DNA of 64,000 nucleotides from Burkholderia sp. (GTDB taxonomy: Bacteria > Pseudomonadota > Gammaproteobacteria > Burkholderiales > Burkholderiaceae). The stretch spans positions 62,001-126,000 of the forward strand of contig JAIRVP010000074.1 in the NCBI GenBank assembly GCA_031253835.1, in the 5' to 3' direction. This document shows positions 55,371-63,342 of this stretch, in pieces. The first letter of the stretch is position 1; each line of letters begins with the position of its first letter. A program made the translations under genes and the position numbers. The notes under the pieces are model-generated. The model was not told the origin of the DNA. It saw only the letters and a program-made list of their open reading frames with translations, and ran no database searches.

Positions 55371-55376
55371 ATTATA
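55371..55376 (-). promoter_or_regulatory. -10 element for the TetR-LOG operon
   Basis: TATAAT on the minus strand about 95 nt before the TetR start, in the gap shared with the end of the diacylglycerol kinase gene. No good -35 was found at the right spacing. Confidence 0.45.
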
Positions 55377-55480
55377 AACCGGGGTTTCGCCACATCGGGG
55401 CATTTCGTGATCGCGGCCCCGCGCGGCGCATGGTGCAGCGCCGCACGCGGACGCTGCGCGACGCGTCCGCCCGTGCCCGT

Positions 55481-56017
55481 CTAGAAGCCGAGCCAGTGGG
55501 CGACGACCGGGCCGAGCACGAAGCCCCACGTCGTCACGCACGCGAACAGCGCGACCGTCACGGCCGCGCTGCCGAGGTCCTTCGCACGCTTGGAGAGTTC
55601 GTGGCGCTCGAGCGAGATGCGGTCGATCGCGGCCTCGACGCTCGAGTTCAGCAGCTCGACGATCAGCACGAGCAGCACCGAGCCGATCAGCAGCGCGCGC
55701 GACGCGGCCGGCACCGGCGCGAACGCACCGATCGGGAGCATCAGCGCGGCGAGCGTGAGTTCCTGGCGAAACGCGCTCTCCTCGCGGATCGCGACGCGAA
55801 AGCCGTTCAGCGAATGCTTGAGGGCGTACCACGCGCGCGTGATGCCGCGGTGGCGCTTGTACGGGTTCGGCGGCAGCGGCGACAGCTGGTCGTCGGGGCC
55901 GAGCGGCTCGTGTGCGTGCACGTCCGCTTCGGCGTGCGGTTCTTCCTCGTCGAACGGGCGGTGCCGTTGCGGCGTGGCGGCAGGGGGCGGGGTCTTGTCG
56001 TTCAGGTCTCGTTTCAA
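55481..56017 (-). CDS. dgkA: Diacylglycerol kinase DgkA (TTG start)
   Basis: 178 residues from a TTG at 56017 that overlaps the stop of the glycosyltransferase gene by 3 nt; AAGGTG lies about 8 nt upstream, and no other start stands between there and the conserved part. An N-terminal extension of about 50 polar residues precedes NPYKRHRGITRAWYALKHSL. Three membrane helices follow, with the active-site block ELLNSSVEAAIDRISLERHE and RAKDLGSAAV. DgkA phosphorylates diacylglycerol to phosphatidic acid. In this operon it would recycle diacylglycerol released or left by the upstream enzymes. Confidence 0.92.
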   Translation of the reverse strand: MKRDLNDKTPPPAATPQRHRPFDEEEPHAEADVHAHEPLGPDDQLSPLPPNPYKRHRGITRAWYALKHSLNGFRVAIREESAFRQELTLAALMLPIGAFAPVPAASRALLIGSVLLVLIVELLNSSVEAAIDRISLERHELSKRAKDLGSAAVTVALFACVTTWGFVLGPVVAHWLGF

Positions 56018-57048
56018 ACGGCGGCACCTTCGGCTGGCGAGTACGCGGTCTTCGGCAGCGGCTTCAGATGCGACGCGAACTGCTCGGATGCCGCGCGCCA
56101 CGAGAAGCGTTCGGCCCACGCGCGCGCAGTCGCGCGTTCGATCTTCAGCGCTTCGAGGCAGGCTTCCTGCAGGTCCTCGTGCATCGCGCCCGCGTCGCTT
56201 TCGCCGAGCACGTCGATCGGGCCCGTGACGGGATACGCGGCCACCGGCGTGCCGCACGCGAGCGCCTCGAGCAGCACGAGGCCGAACGTGTCGGTGCGAC
56301 TCGGAAACACGAACACGTCGGCCGCAGCATACACCTTTGCAAGCTCGGCCTGTGACAGCACGCCGAGATAGTTCGCCTCCGGATAGCGCGACTTCAGCTC
56401 GGCAAGTGCGGGGCCTTCGCCCGCGACCCACTTCGAGCCGGGCAGGTCGAGGCGCAGGAACGCCTCGACGTTCTTCTCGATCGCGACGCGGCCCACGTAC
56501 AGGAAGATCGGCCGTGCGGTGTTGAGCACCTTCGATTCCATCGGCCGGAACACGTCGAGGTCGACGCCGCGGGTCCACAGCACGACGTTCGTGAAGCCGA
56601 ATTTCTCGAGGTCCTGCTTGACGACCGGCGTCGGCGCCATCACCGCGAGCGACGGGCCGTGGAACCAGTGCAGGAAGCGGTAGGTCGCGGCGAGCGGGAT
56701 GCCGAAGCGCGCCTGCACGTATTCCGGAAAGCGCGTGTGGTACGCGGTCGTGTACGGCAGTTTGCGCGAGCGCGCGTAGCGCCGCGCGGCGAGGCCGAGC
56801 GGCCCTTCGGTCGCGATGTGCAGCGCGTCGGGTGCGAACGCATCGATCCGCGCGCGCAGCTTGCGGTACGGCAGGATCGACAGGCGGATCTCGGGGTAGG
56901 TCGGACAGGGTATCGTGCGGAATTCCAGCGGCGTCAGCAGTTCGACGCGGTGGCCGAGCGCGGTGAGTTCGCGCGACGTGCTCTTCAGCGTGCGCACGAC
57001 GCCGTTGACCTGCGGTTCCCACGCGTCGGTGACGATCATGATCTTCAT
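56014..57048 (-). CDS. Family-4 glycosyltransferase, probable diacylglycerol glycosyltransferase (Agt-like)
   Basis: 344 residues, GT-B fold. The N-terminus is MKIMIVTDAWEPQVNGVVRTL and the donor-binding region PSRTDTFGLVLLEALACGTPV contains the E-x7-E motif. YTTAYHTRFPEYVQ and APTPVVKQDLEKFG resemble GDP-mannose or UDP-sugar-dependent glycolipid transferases. Lying between a PlcP-like metallophosphoesterase (28 nt upstream) and DgkA, it most probably glycosylates diacylglycerol during phosphate shortage. The sugar donor is not evident. A mannosyltransferase in another pathway remains possible. Confidence 0.83.
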   Translation of the reverse strand: MKIMIVTDAWEPQVNGVVRTLKSTSRELTALGHRVELLTPLEFRTIPCPTYPEIRLSILPYRKLRARIDAFAPDALHIATEGPLGLAARRYARSRKLPYTTAYHTRFPEYVQARFGIPLAATYRFLHWFHGPSLAVMAPTPVVKQDLEKFGFTNVVLWTRGVDLDVFRPMESKVLNTARPIFLYVGRVAIEKNVEAFLRLDLPGSKWVAGEGPALAELKSRYPEANYLGVLSQAELAKVYAAADVFVFPSRTDTFGLVLLEALACGTPVAAYPVTGPIDVLGESDAGAMHEDLQEACLEALKIERATARAWAERFSWRAASEQFASHLKPLPKTAYSPAEGAAV

Positions 57049-57076
57049 CGCGGCTGTGTCCTGTAAGTAGGTTGTG

Positions 57077-58015
57077 TCAGGCGGTGGCCTTGGCCTTGCG
57101 CGACGTGGTCTCCGACGGTGCGGCGCGCATCACCGTCCAGTAGACGATCTTCAGTTCGCCTTCCATCGTTTCGACGAGTGCCGACAGGCTTTCGACCCAG
57201 TCGCCGTCGTTGCAGTACAGCACGCCGTCGATGTCGCGGATCTCCGCCTTGTGGATGTGGCCGCACACGACGCCGTCGCAGCCGCGGCGGCGCGCCTCGT
57301 CGGTCATCACGGTCTCGAACTGCGAGATGAAGTTGACCGCGTTCTTGACCTGGTGCTTCAGGTACTGCGACAGCGACCAGTACTGGAAGCCGAGCCGGCT
57401 GCGGATCCGGTTGAACCAGCGGTTCAGCACGAGGATCAGCGTGTACAGCGTGTCGCCGAGGTACGCGAGCCATTTCGCGTGCTGGATCACGCCGTCGAAC
57501 AGGTCGCCGTGCACGATCCACAAACGTTTGCCCGCGAGCGTCGTGTGGAACGCCTCGCCGCGCACCTGGATGTCGCCGAACGCGAGGTCGCAGAACTGCC
57601 GCGCGCCCTCGTCGTGGTTGCCTGGGATGTAGACGACCTGCGTGCCCTTGCGCGCCTTGCGCAGGATCTTCTGCACGACGTCGTTGTGCGCCTGCGGCCA
57701 GTACCAGCCCTTCTTCAGCTGCCAGCCGTCGATGATGTCGCCGACGAGGTACAGGTATTCCGAATCGTTGTGGCGCAGGAAGTCGAGCAGGTACGGCGCC
57801 TGGCATCCGCTCGAGCCGAGGTGGATGTCGGACAGCCAGATGGTGCGGTAGCGATGGGTGGACGGGTCGGGATCGTCGTGCCGCGTGGTAGGCGCGGCAG
57901 GCGGTTCTTGCGACGCCAGGTCATCGGTTGCAGCCGAGCCGGACAGGAAGGCGGTGGCGGCGCGGGCGCCGATAGGGTGACGGAACAGGGAGGTCGCGGA
58001 CGTTTTCTGGCCCAT
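57077..58015 (-). CDS. COG2908 metallophosphoesterase, PlcP-like phospholipase C candidate
   Basis: 312 residues. About 55 variable residues precede the calcineurin-type core: IWLSDIHLGSSG, LVGDIIDGW, YIPGNHDEG, IVHGDLFDG and VCGHIHKAEI, the five metal-site motifs. Often annotated as UDP-2,3-diacylglucosamine diphosphatase (LpxH-like), but GDIIDGW and WYWPQAHNDVVQK resemble the PlcP branch, which splits phosphatidylcholine/ethanolamine to diacylglycerol in phosphate-starved rhizobia and marine bacteria. A near-consensus Pho box 47 nt upstream and the following glycosyltransferase favour PlcP. LpxH activity cannot be excluded by eye. Confidence 0.8.
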   Translation of the reverse strand: MGQKTSATSLFRHPIGARAATAFLSGSAATDDLASQEPPAAPTTRHDDPDPSTHRYRTIWLSDIHLGSSGCQAPYLLDFLRHNDSEYLYLVGDIIDGWQLKKGWYWPQAHNDVVQKILRKARKGTQVVYIPGNHDEGARQFCDLAFGDIQVRGEAFHTTLAGKRLWIVHGDLFDGVIQHAKWLAYLGDTLYTLILVLNRWFNRIRSRLGFQYWSLSQYLKHQVKNAVNFISQFETVMTDEARRRGCDGVVCGHIHKAEIRDIDGVLYCNDGDWVESLSALVETMEGELKIVYWTVMRAAPSETTSRKAKATA

Positions 58016-58061
58016 GCATGACTCGCGCCGGTTGACATTACCGGCATTCCGCCATGCGGGC

Positions 58062-58079
58062 GTGACTGTGCCATGACAG
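58062..58079 (-). promoter_or_regulatory. Pho box upstream of the PlcP-like operon
   Basis: On the minus strand CTGTCAT-GGCA-CAGTCAC, two 7-bp direct repeats separated by 4 nt. The first matches the PhoB half-site CTGTCAT exactly; the second differs from CTGTCAC by one base. It lies 47 nt upstream of the metallophosphoesterase start and in the right orientation. The -10 is unclear: GGAATG about 11 nt downstream is a weak match. Confidence 0.72.
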
Positions 58080-58240
58080 TCACGAGACGTTCTTATTACG
58101 ACCGCTGTAGGGTGTTTAGCAGTGAATCAAAGGGGGTTGCGTAACCTGCCGCACGGAACGGCAGACGGTTGTCCGGCAAGGCCGTCGGGTCGCGTGACGG
58201 AAGGCCGGGCGAGCGGTTTTCGTCTGGCGAATGCGGCGCG

Positions 58241-58747
58241 TCAGCGTGGTATCGCGACGACGCGCGTGCGCGCGATCCGGTCGTGCGGGAACTGGCGGCC
58301 GGCATGCAGCCGGGCCGCGCCGGCCCAGACGACGATCCAGGCGGCCGTGAGCGCGAGCGTGACGGGCACCGACAGGCCGAGGAGCGGGTGCAGCGCGAGC
58401 GGCGGCAGGAACCACAGCCAGCCGAGCGCATAGCGGACGAGCGCGTGGCCGGCGCGCAGCGGCCGGCCGTTCGACGATTCGAGGCGCAGCCGCCAGGTCT
58501 TCATCGGCAGCGTCTGGCCGCCGTGCGTCCAGAACCACACGAAGTACGCGCCGACGACGAGCGCGATCCAGGCGGCGAGCAGGTTGTGATGGACGAGGCC
58601 GTTGCGTTGCTGCGTCGCGAGGCTGAATGCGAGCCCGGCGAAGAACACGACGCCGAACAGCAGCACGCCTTCGTAGAGCAGCGCGGCGAGGCGCCGCCGC
58701 ACGGACGGCGCGGCGGCCGGGGTCTCGGGTGCGGGCGTGTTCGCCAC
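58241..58747 (-). CDS. RDD-family inner-membrane protein
   Basis: 168 residues. The RDD domain is indicated by SVRRRLAALLYEGVLLFGVV (Arg in the first helix start, acidic residue in the helix), GGQTLPMKTWRLRLES and a third helical pair. About four membrane helices are present. Function is unknown; some RDD proteins are proposed sodium/proton antiporters. It is the last gene of the sigma-factor operon, 6 nt after the DUF3106 gene. Confidence 0.88.
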   Translation of the reverse strand: MANTPAPETPAAAPSVRRRLAALLYEGVLLFGVVFFAGLAFSLATQQRNGLVHHNLLAAWIALVVGAYFVWFWTHGGQTLPMKTWRLRLESSNGRPLRAGHALVRYALGWLWFLPPLALHPLLGLSVPVTLALTAAWIVVWAGAARLHAGRQFPHDRIARTRVVAIPR

Positions 58748-58753
58748 GGCCGC

Positions 58754-59515
58754 TCAGGAGCCCTTGAACAGCGACGGGGCGTCGGCGGGCGACACCGGCG
58801 CCACGGCGGCCGGTGCGGATGCGGTGCCCGCCGTCGACGAGGCAGGCACCGGCTGCGCGGCGGCGCCGGCCGACGCGGGCGCCGGTGCGGCGGCCGCGCC
58901 GCTTGCCGGATGTTCGTGCGAATTGACGAGACGGCGGACGTCGCGATCGGCGACGGTCGGCGGTGCGCTGACGACGCTCGGCTTGCGGCGGCGCTCGGCG
59001 GCCGCGAGACGTTCCTTCTGTTCCTCGGGGAGTTGCTGGTAGGCCTTCCACGCGCGCTCGCGCGCCTGCGCGGACAGCTCCTTCGCGCTCTGGTAGTTTT
59101 CGCGCGCGACGCGGCGCTGCTCGGGCGTCATCTTTGCCCATTCGGTCATGCGGTCCTGCAGGCGCTTCTGGTCATCGGGCGACAACTTCGCGAAACGCGA
59201 CGCGATCTTCAGCCATTTTCGCTTGCGGGCGTCGCTGAAGCCGTCCCATTGGTCGGCGAACGGCGCGAGGGCCGCGTGCTGGGCCGGCGTGAGGCGCGCC
59301 CACGATAGCGGGCCGGTGGCGGCCGGCAGCGGCAGGGGCAGCGGCGGGAGTTCGGTGCTCAGCCCGGTCGCGGCCGACGCAGGCGCGGCAGGGTTGACGG
59401 CCGCGACGGTGGTCGTCGCGGGGGCCGGGTGGAATCGGGAATACGTGGCGACGTAGGAAACGGCGATCGCAATCACGCATCCGAAAAATACGGCCAGGCC
59501 GCGCTTCTGACTCAC
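58754..59515 (-). CDS. DUF3106 membrane-anchored periplasmic protein
   Basis: 253 residues from a GTG at 59515, with GAGGGG upstream. A signal anchor (RGLAVFFGCVIAIAVSYVA, about 5-23) is followed by a Pro/Ala linker and a helical charged region of repeated LT/LSPxxQ-type segments: ARLTPAQHAALAPFADQW, LSPDDQKRLQDRM, MTPEQRRVARENY, LPEEQKERL. Such repeats recall periplasmic stress-binding proteins such as CpxP/Spy, but DUF3106 itself is uncharacterised. The C-terminus is Pro/Ala-rich. It lies between DUF3619 and RDD in a sigma-factor operon. Confidence 0.82.
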   Translation of the reverse strand: MSQKRGLAVFFGCVIAIAVSYVATYSRFHPAPATTTVAAVNPAAPASAATGLSTELPPLPLPLPAATGPLSWARLTPAQHAALAPFADQWDGFSDARKRKWLKIASRFAKLSPDDQKRLQDRMTEWAKMTPEQRRVARENYQSAKELSAQARERAWKAYQQLPEEQKERLAAAERRRKPSVVSAPPTVADRDVRRLVNSHEHPASGAAAAPAPASAGAAAQPVPASSTAGTASAPAAVAPVSPADAPSLFKGS

Positions 59516-59541
59516 CCGTGCGATCCCCTCGTTATTGTCTG

Positions 59542-59967
59542 TTAGTGAGCGCGCGAAAGATACGCGTTGAACCCGTGATCGAGATACGCGTTGAGCGGCA
59601 GGTCGTCGCTGAGCATCGCCGCGTCGATGTCGGCGAGTTCGGCGGTGCGCTGCATGTCTTCCCAGTAGGCGATGCCGATGAGCCCCGCGAGCAGCAGCGC
59701 CAGCGGCCACGCGCGCAGCAGGCGGCGCGCGAACGACCCCTGCGGGCGGTTCACGGGCGCCGTGCCGTACGCACCGGCCGCGCCGGCGAAGGCCGGCACG
59801 AACACCGGCGCGGTCGCGGCCTCGGGCTTCTTGCGCGCGAGCGCAGCCCGGCGGGCGACGGCCAGACGGTCGGTGGTCGCGGCAGGCAGGGCGGTCGCGC
59901 GCTCGTCAAGCGCGCGGCGCACCTTCAGCGCGAATTCGTGTTCTCGGTTTTCGGGAGCGGAGCTCAT
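59542..59967 (-). CDS. DUF3619 single-pass protein, candidate anti-sigma factor
   Basis: 141 residues from the ATG at 59967, overlapping the sigma-factor stop by 4 nt. The N-terminal 80 residues are charged and cytoplasmic (REHEFALKVRRALDERAT), one membrane helix spans about 86-101, and the last 40 residues would be periplasmic (ending LPLNAYLDHGFNAYLSRAH). The topology and position match an anti-sigma factor, but no known anti-sigma domain or zinc motif is recognisable. DUF3619 has no established function. Confidence 0.8.
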   Translation of the reverse strand: MSSAPENREHEFALKVRRALDERATALPAATTDRLAVARRAALARKKPEAATAPVFVPAFAGAAGAYGTAPVNRPQGSFARRLLRAWPLALLLAGLIGIAYWEDMQRTAELADIDAAMLSDDLPLNAYLDHGFNAYLSRAH

Positions 59968-60527
59968 AGCGTGATTCCTTTGGCCTTGAGCGCGTGTGCC
60001 AGGGTGTGAGTGGCGCGAGAGCAGTGCGTCTTCACGCTGCCCTCGGAGCACCCCATTGCGGCGGCAGTCTCGGCGACATCCATATCTTCCCAATAACGCA
60101 TCAGGAACGCTTCCCGTTGACGCGCCGGAAGTTTCTGGATTTCTTCGTCGATCAGGGCCAGAACCTGCTCTCTTTCGAGGCGGTGCTCGCTGCTCTCGAC
60201 GCCCGCGTTGTCGTCCGCGGATTCGAGTGTTTCGAGCGGGTCGAAGTCGTCGTCGTCGGTATTGTTCAGCGACGAGAAGAGCGTGACCCAGGTGTTGCGG
60301 ACTTTCTGCCGACGAAACCAGTCGTGGATCGTGTTTTGCAGGATCCGCTGAAAAAGCAGCGGCAATTCGGCCGCCGGCCGGTCGCCGTACTTTTCCGCAA
60401 GCTTGATCATCGCGTCCTGCACGATGTCGAGCGACGCATCGTCGTCACGCACGGCGTACGCAGCCTGCTTGAACGCGCGCCTTTCGACGCCCGCCAGAAA
60501 GTCGGCGAGTTCCTTGTCTGATGCCAT
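59964..60527 (-). CDS. RNA polymerase sigma factor (ECF type)
   Basis: 187 residues from the ATG at 60527; the frame is open further up with no homology. Region 2 reads AAYAVRDDDASLDIVQDAMIKLAEKY then LPLLFQRILQNTIHDWFRRQK. An acidic linker follows (NTDDDDFDPLETLESADD). Region 4 has IQKLPARQREAFLMRYWEDMDVAETAAAMGCSEGSVKTH, the -35 recognition helix-turn-helix. Lacking regions 1 and 3, it is an ECF factor. It heads an operon with DUF3619, DUF3106 and RDD proteins and is divergent from ilvB. The inducing signal is unknown. Confidence 0.9.
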   Translation of the reverse strand: MASDKELADFLAGVERRAFKQAAYAVRDDDASLDIVQDAMIKLAEKYGDRPAAELPLLFQRILQNTIHDWFRRQKVRNTWVTLFSSLNNTDDDDFDPLETLESADDNAGVESSEHRLEREQVLALIDEEIQKLPARQREAFLMRYWEDMDVAETAAAMGCSEGSVKTHCSRATHTLAHALKAKGITL

Positions 60528-60882
60528 TCCGTGAAGGTATGCGCTGCGGGCCGCTGCGTGGTGTAAAAGGTCGAAAAATTTCGTAAAACCCGCGGATGCT
60601 ATCAAATTTTCGCGCCGCTTGGCACCGGGTCGGGCGCCGCACGTTGCGCGCGAGCCGCGGCGGCGGGGCGCCGGGCGGTGCGCATGATGCGGTGCGGGAT
60701 ATTTTGCTTGACGACCCAATCACGACCCGCTATCGTCAACGATTCGCAACATGAAGTGATGGTCTCATTTGAGGCTGGCCCAAGAAGCCCGCCCTTCAAA
60801 CTGGACGCGCCGCTTGAACCCGAGCCACAAGCCCGGCAGAGAGCACCCGATCAATTTTTTGCCGAAAATTCGAAAGGTCAAA
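60528..60882. other. 355-bp divergent control region between the sigma factor and ilvB
   Basis: It contains the ilvB promoter (60708-60736), a leader of about 140 nt and, on the other strand, an AT-rich patch (60560-60610) likely to hold the sigma-operon promoter. No clear leader peptide rich in Leu/Ile/Val codons or attenuator hairpin with a T run was found. Confidence 0.5.
60708..60736 (+). promoter_or_regulatory. Sigma-70 promoter for ilvBHC
   Basis: TTGACG (60708-60713), a 17-nt spacer and TATCGT (60731-60736). Transcription would start near 60743, giving a leader of about 140 nt before the ilvB ATG. Confidence 0.65.
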
Positions 60883-62646
60883 ATGAACATGCCCAGCGCG
60901 GAATTCTCCACGTCGGAACCCCTTTCCCCTCCCGATAGCGACTCCATCGGCGGCACCGTGCTGATGAAGGCACTCGCCGACGAAAACGTCGAATTCATCT
61001 GGGGCTACCCCGGCGGCTCGGTTCTCTACATCTACGACGAGCTGTACAAGCAGGACAAGATTCAGCACGTGCTGGTGCGCCATGAACAGGCGGCCGTGCA
61101 CGCAGCCGATGCGTATGCGCGTTCCACCGGCAATGTCGGCGTCTGTCTCGTGACGTCGGGCCCCGGTGTCACCAACGCGGTGACCGGCATCGCAACGGCC
61201 TACATGGATTCGATCCCGATGGTCGTGATCAGCGGCCAGGTGCCGACTGCCGCGATCGGCCAGGACGCTTTCCAGGAATGCGACACCGTCGGCATCACGC
61301 GTCCGTGCGTGAAGCACAACTTCCTCGTGAAGGACGTGCGCGACCTCGCGGAAACCGTCAAGAAGGCGTTCTACATCGCCCGTACCGGCCGTCCGGGCCC
61401 GGTGCTGATCGACATTCCGAAGGACATCTCGAAGACGCCGTGCCAGTACGAGCCCGTCAAGAGCGTGTCGCTGCGTTCGTACAACCCCGTCACGAAGGGT
61501 CATTCGGGCCAGATCCGCAAGGCCGTGTCGCTGCTGCTGACGGCCAAGCGCCCGTACATCTACACGGGCGGCGGCATCATCCTCGCCGACGCGTCGCGTG
61601 AACTGAACCAGTTCGCGGACCTGCTCGGCTACCCGGTCACGAACACGCTGATGGGCCTCGGCGGCTATCGCGCGTCGGACAGGAAATTCCTCGGCATGCT
61701 CGGCATGCACGGCACCTACGAAGCGAACATGGCGATGCAGCACTGCGACGTGCTGATCGCGATCGGTGCCCGCTTCGACGACCGCGTGATCGGCGACCCG
61801 GCGCACTTCGCGTCGCGTCCGCGCAAGATCATCCACATCGACATCGACCCGTCGTCGATCTCGAAGCGCGTGAAGGTCGACATCCCGATCGTCGGCGACG
61901 TGAAGGAAGTGCTGAAGGAGCTGATCGAGCAGCTGCAGACGGCCGAGCATGGCCCCGATACCGAGGCGCTCGCGCAATGGTGGAAGGACATCGAGGGCTG
62001 GCGCGCGAAGGACTGCCTGAAGTTCGACCGCGAGAGCGAGATCATCAAGCCGCAGTACGTGGTGGAGAAGGCGTGGGAGCTGACGGACGGCAATGCGTTC
62101 GTGTGCTCGGACGTCGGCCAGCACCAGATGTGGGCTGCGCAGTTCTACCGATTCAACAAGCCGCGTCGCTGGATCAACTCCGGCGGCCTCGGCACGATGG
62201 GCTTCGGCCTGCCGGCAGCAATGGGCGTCAAGATGGCGCACCCGGACGACGACGTGCTGTGCATCACGGGCGAAGGCTCGATCCAGATGTGCATCCAGGA
62301 ACTGTCGACCTGCCTGCAGTACGACACGCCCGTGAAGATCATTTCGCTGAACAACCGCTACCTCGGCATGGTCCGCCAGTGGCAGCAGATCGAATACAGC
62401 AAGCGCTATTCGCATTCGTACATGGATGCGCTGCCGGATTTCGTGAAGCTCGCCGAAGCGTACGGCCATGTCGGGATGCGGATCGAAAAGACCTCGGATG
62501 TGGAGCCGGCGCTGAAGGAAGCGCTGCGCCTGAAGGACCGCACCGTGTTTCTCGACTTCCAGACCGATCCGACCGAAAACGTCTGGCCGATGGTACAGGC
62601 CGGCAAGGGCATCACCGAGATGCTGCTCGGATCGGAAGATCTGTAA
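60883..62646 (+). CDS. ilvB: Acetolactate synthase large subunit
   Basis: 587 residues from the ATG at 60883, preceded by AAAGG. A thiamine-diphosphate enzyme that makes acetolactate or acetohydroxybutyrate, the first common step of branched-chain amino-acid synthesis. The catalytic glutamate is about residue 68 in VRHEQAAVHAADAYA; the FAD-binding middle domain has IGARFDDRVIG; the C-terminal ThDP site has SGGLGTMGFGLPAAMG. The metal-binding motif reads GEGS (Glu near 464) rather than the common GDGS. It heads ilvBHC and works with IlvH. Confidence 0.96.
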   Translation: MNMPSAEFSTSEPLSPPDSDSIGGTVLMKALADENVEFIWGYPGGSVLYIYDELYKQDKIQHVLVRHEQAAVHAADAYARSTGNVGVCLVTSGPGVTNAVTGIATAYMDSIPMVVISGQVPTAAIGQDAFQECDTVGITRPCVKHNFLVKDVRDLAETVKKAFYIARTGRPGPVLIDIPKDISKTPCQYEPVKSVSLRSYNPVTKGHSGQIRKAVSLLLTAKRPYIYTGGGIILADASRELNQFADLLGYPVTNTLMGLGGYRASDRKFLGMLGMHGTYEANMAMQHCDVLIAIGARFDDRVIGDPAHFASRPRKIIHIDIDPSSISKRVKVDIPIVGDVKEVLKELIEQLQTAEHGPDTEALAQWWKDIEGWRAKDCLKFDRESEIIKPQYVVEKAWELTDGNAFVCSDVGQHQMWAAQFYRFNKPRRWINSGGLGTMGFGLPAAMGVKMAHPDDDVLCITGEGSIQMCIQELSTCLQYDTPVKIISLNNRYLGMVRQWQQIEYSKRYSHSYMDALPDFVKLAEAYGHVGMRIEKTSDVEPALKEALRLKDRTVFLDFQTDPTENVWPMVQAGKGITEMLLGSEDL

Positions 62647-62756
62647 CGGCGCGACGCGCGTCCGGCCGGATGCGGCCGCCTTCACGAAGGGCGGTGCGGC
62701 ACGCGGCGGCGCGCGGCGCGAGTGAATCGACACGGCACATTCTGGAAGAAGCGAAC

Positions 62757-63248
62757 ATGAGACACATCATTTCCGTCCTGCTGGAGAACGAACCGGGCGC
62801 GCTGTCGCGCGTGGTCGGTCTGTTTTCCGCACGCGGCTACAACATCGAAACCTTGACGGTGGCGCCGACCGAAGACCAATCGCTGTCGCGGCTCACCATC
62901 GTTTCCATTGGCTCCGACGACGTGATCGAACAGATCACGAAGCATCTGAACCGCCTGATCGAGGTGGTGAAAGTGGTGGACCTGACCGACGGTGCACACA
63001 TCGAACGCGAGCTGATGCTGATCAAGGTCCGTGCAGTGGGCAAGGAGCGCGAAGAAATGAAGCGGATGTCGGACATTTTCCGCGGCCGCATCATCGACGT
63101 GACCGAAAAGACCTACACGATCGAATTGACGGGCGCGAGCGACAAGCTCGACGCATTCATCCAGGGGCTGGACGCGGGCGCGATCCTCGAGACCGTGCGC
63201 ACCGGCAGCTCCGGCATCGGACGCGGCGAGCGCATCCTGAAGGTGTGA
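62757..63248 (+). CDS. ilvH: Acetolactate synthase regulatory (small) subunit
   Basis: 163 residues starting MRHIISVLLENEPGALSRVVGLFSARGYNIETL, the N-terminal ACT domain that binds valine for feedback inhibition. The second half (LMLIKVRAVGKEREEMKRM, IFRGRIIDVTEKTYTIELTG) is the C-terminal ACT-like domain. It activates IlvB and makes it valine-sensitive. It lies 110 nt after ilvB and 94 nt before ilvC. Confidence 0.97.
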   Translation: MRHIISVLLENEPGALSRVVGLFSARGYNIETLTVAPTEDQSLSRLTIVSIGSDDVIEQITKHLNRLIEVVKVVDLTDGAHIERELMLIKVRAVGKEREEMKRMSDIFRGRIIDVTEKTYTIELTGASDKLDAFIQGLDAGAILETVRTGSSGIGRGERILKV

Positions 63249-63342
63249 TGCCCAATGGCACGCCGGGTGCGCCGTCATGTCCCGGCCCGCAGTACTCCAT
63301 CCGAACGAATTGTTGAATTTTTGAATTAGCGAAGGAACCATC

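Noticed and set aside
57077..58015. Simple annotation as lipid A biosynthesis enzyme LpxH
   Set aside because: Kept only as an alternative: the motif variants, the Pho box and the neighbouring glycosyltransferase and DgkA fit PlcP better.
60678..60938. Possible leader peptide upstream of ilvB
   Set aside because: The frame of 86 codons overlaps the ilvB start, begins upstream of the predicted transcription start and lacks the run of Leu/Ile/Val codons or terminator hairpin expected of an attenuator.
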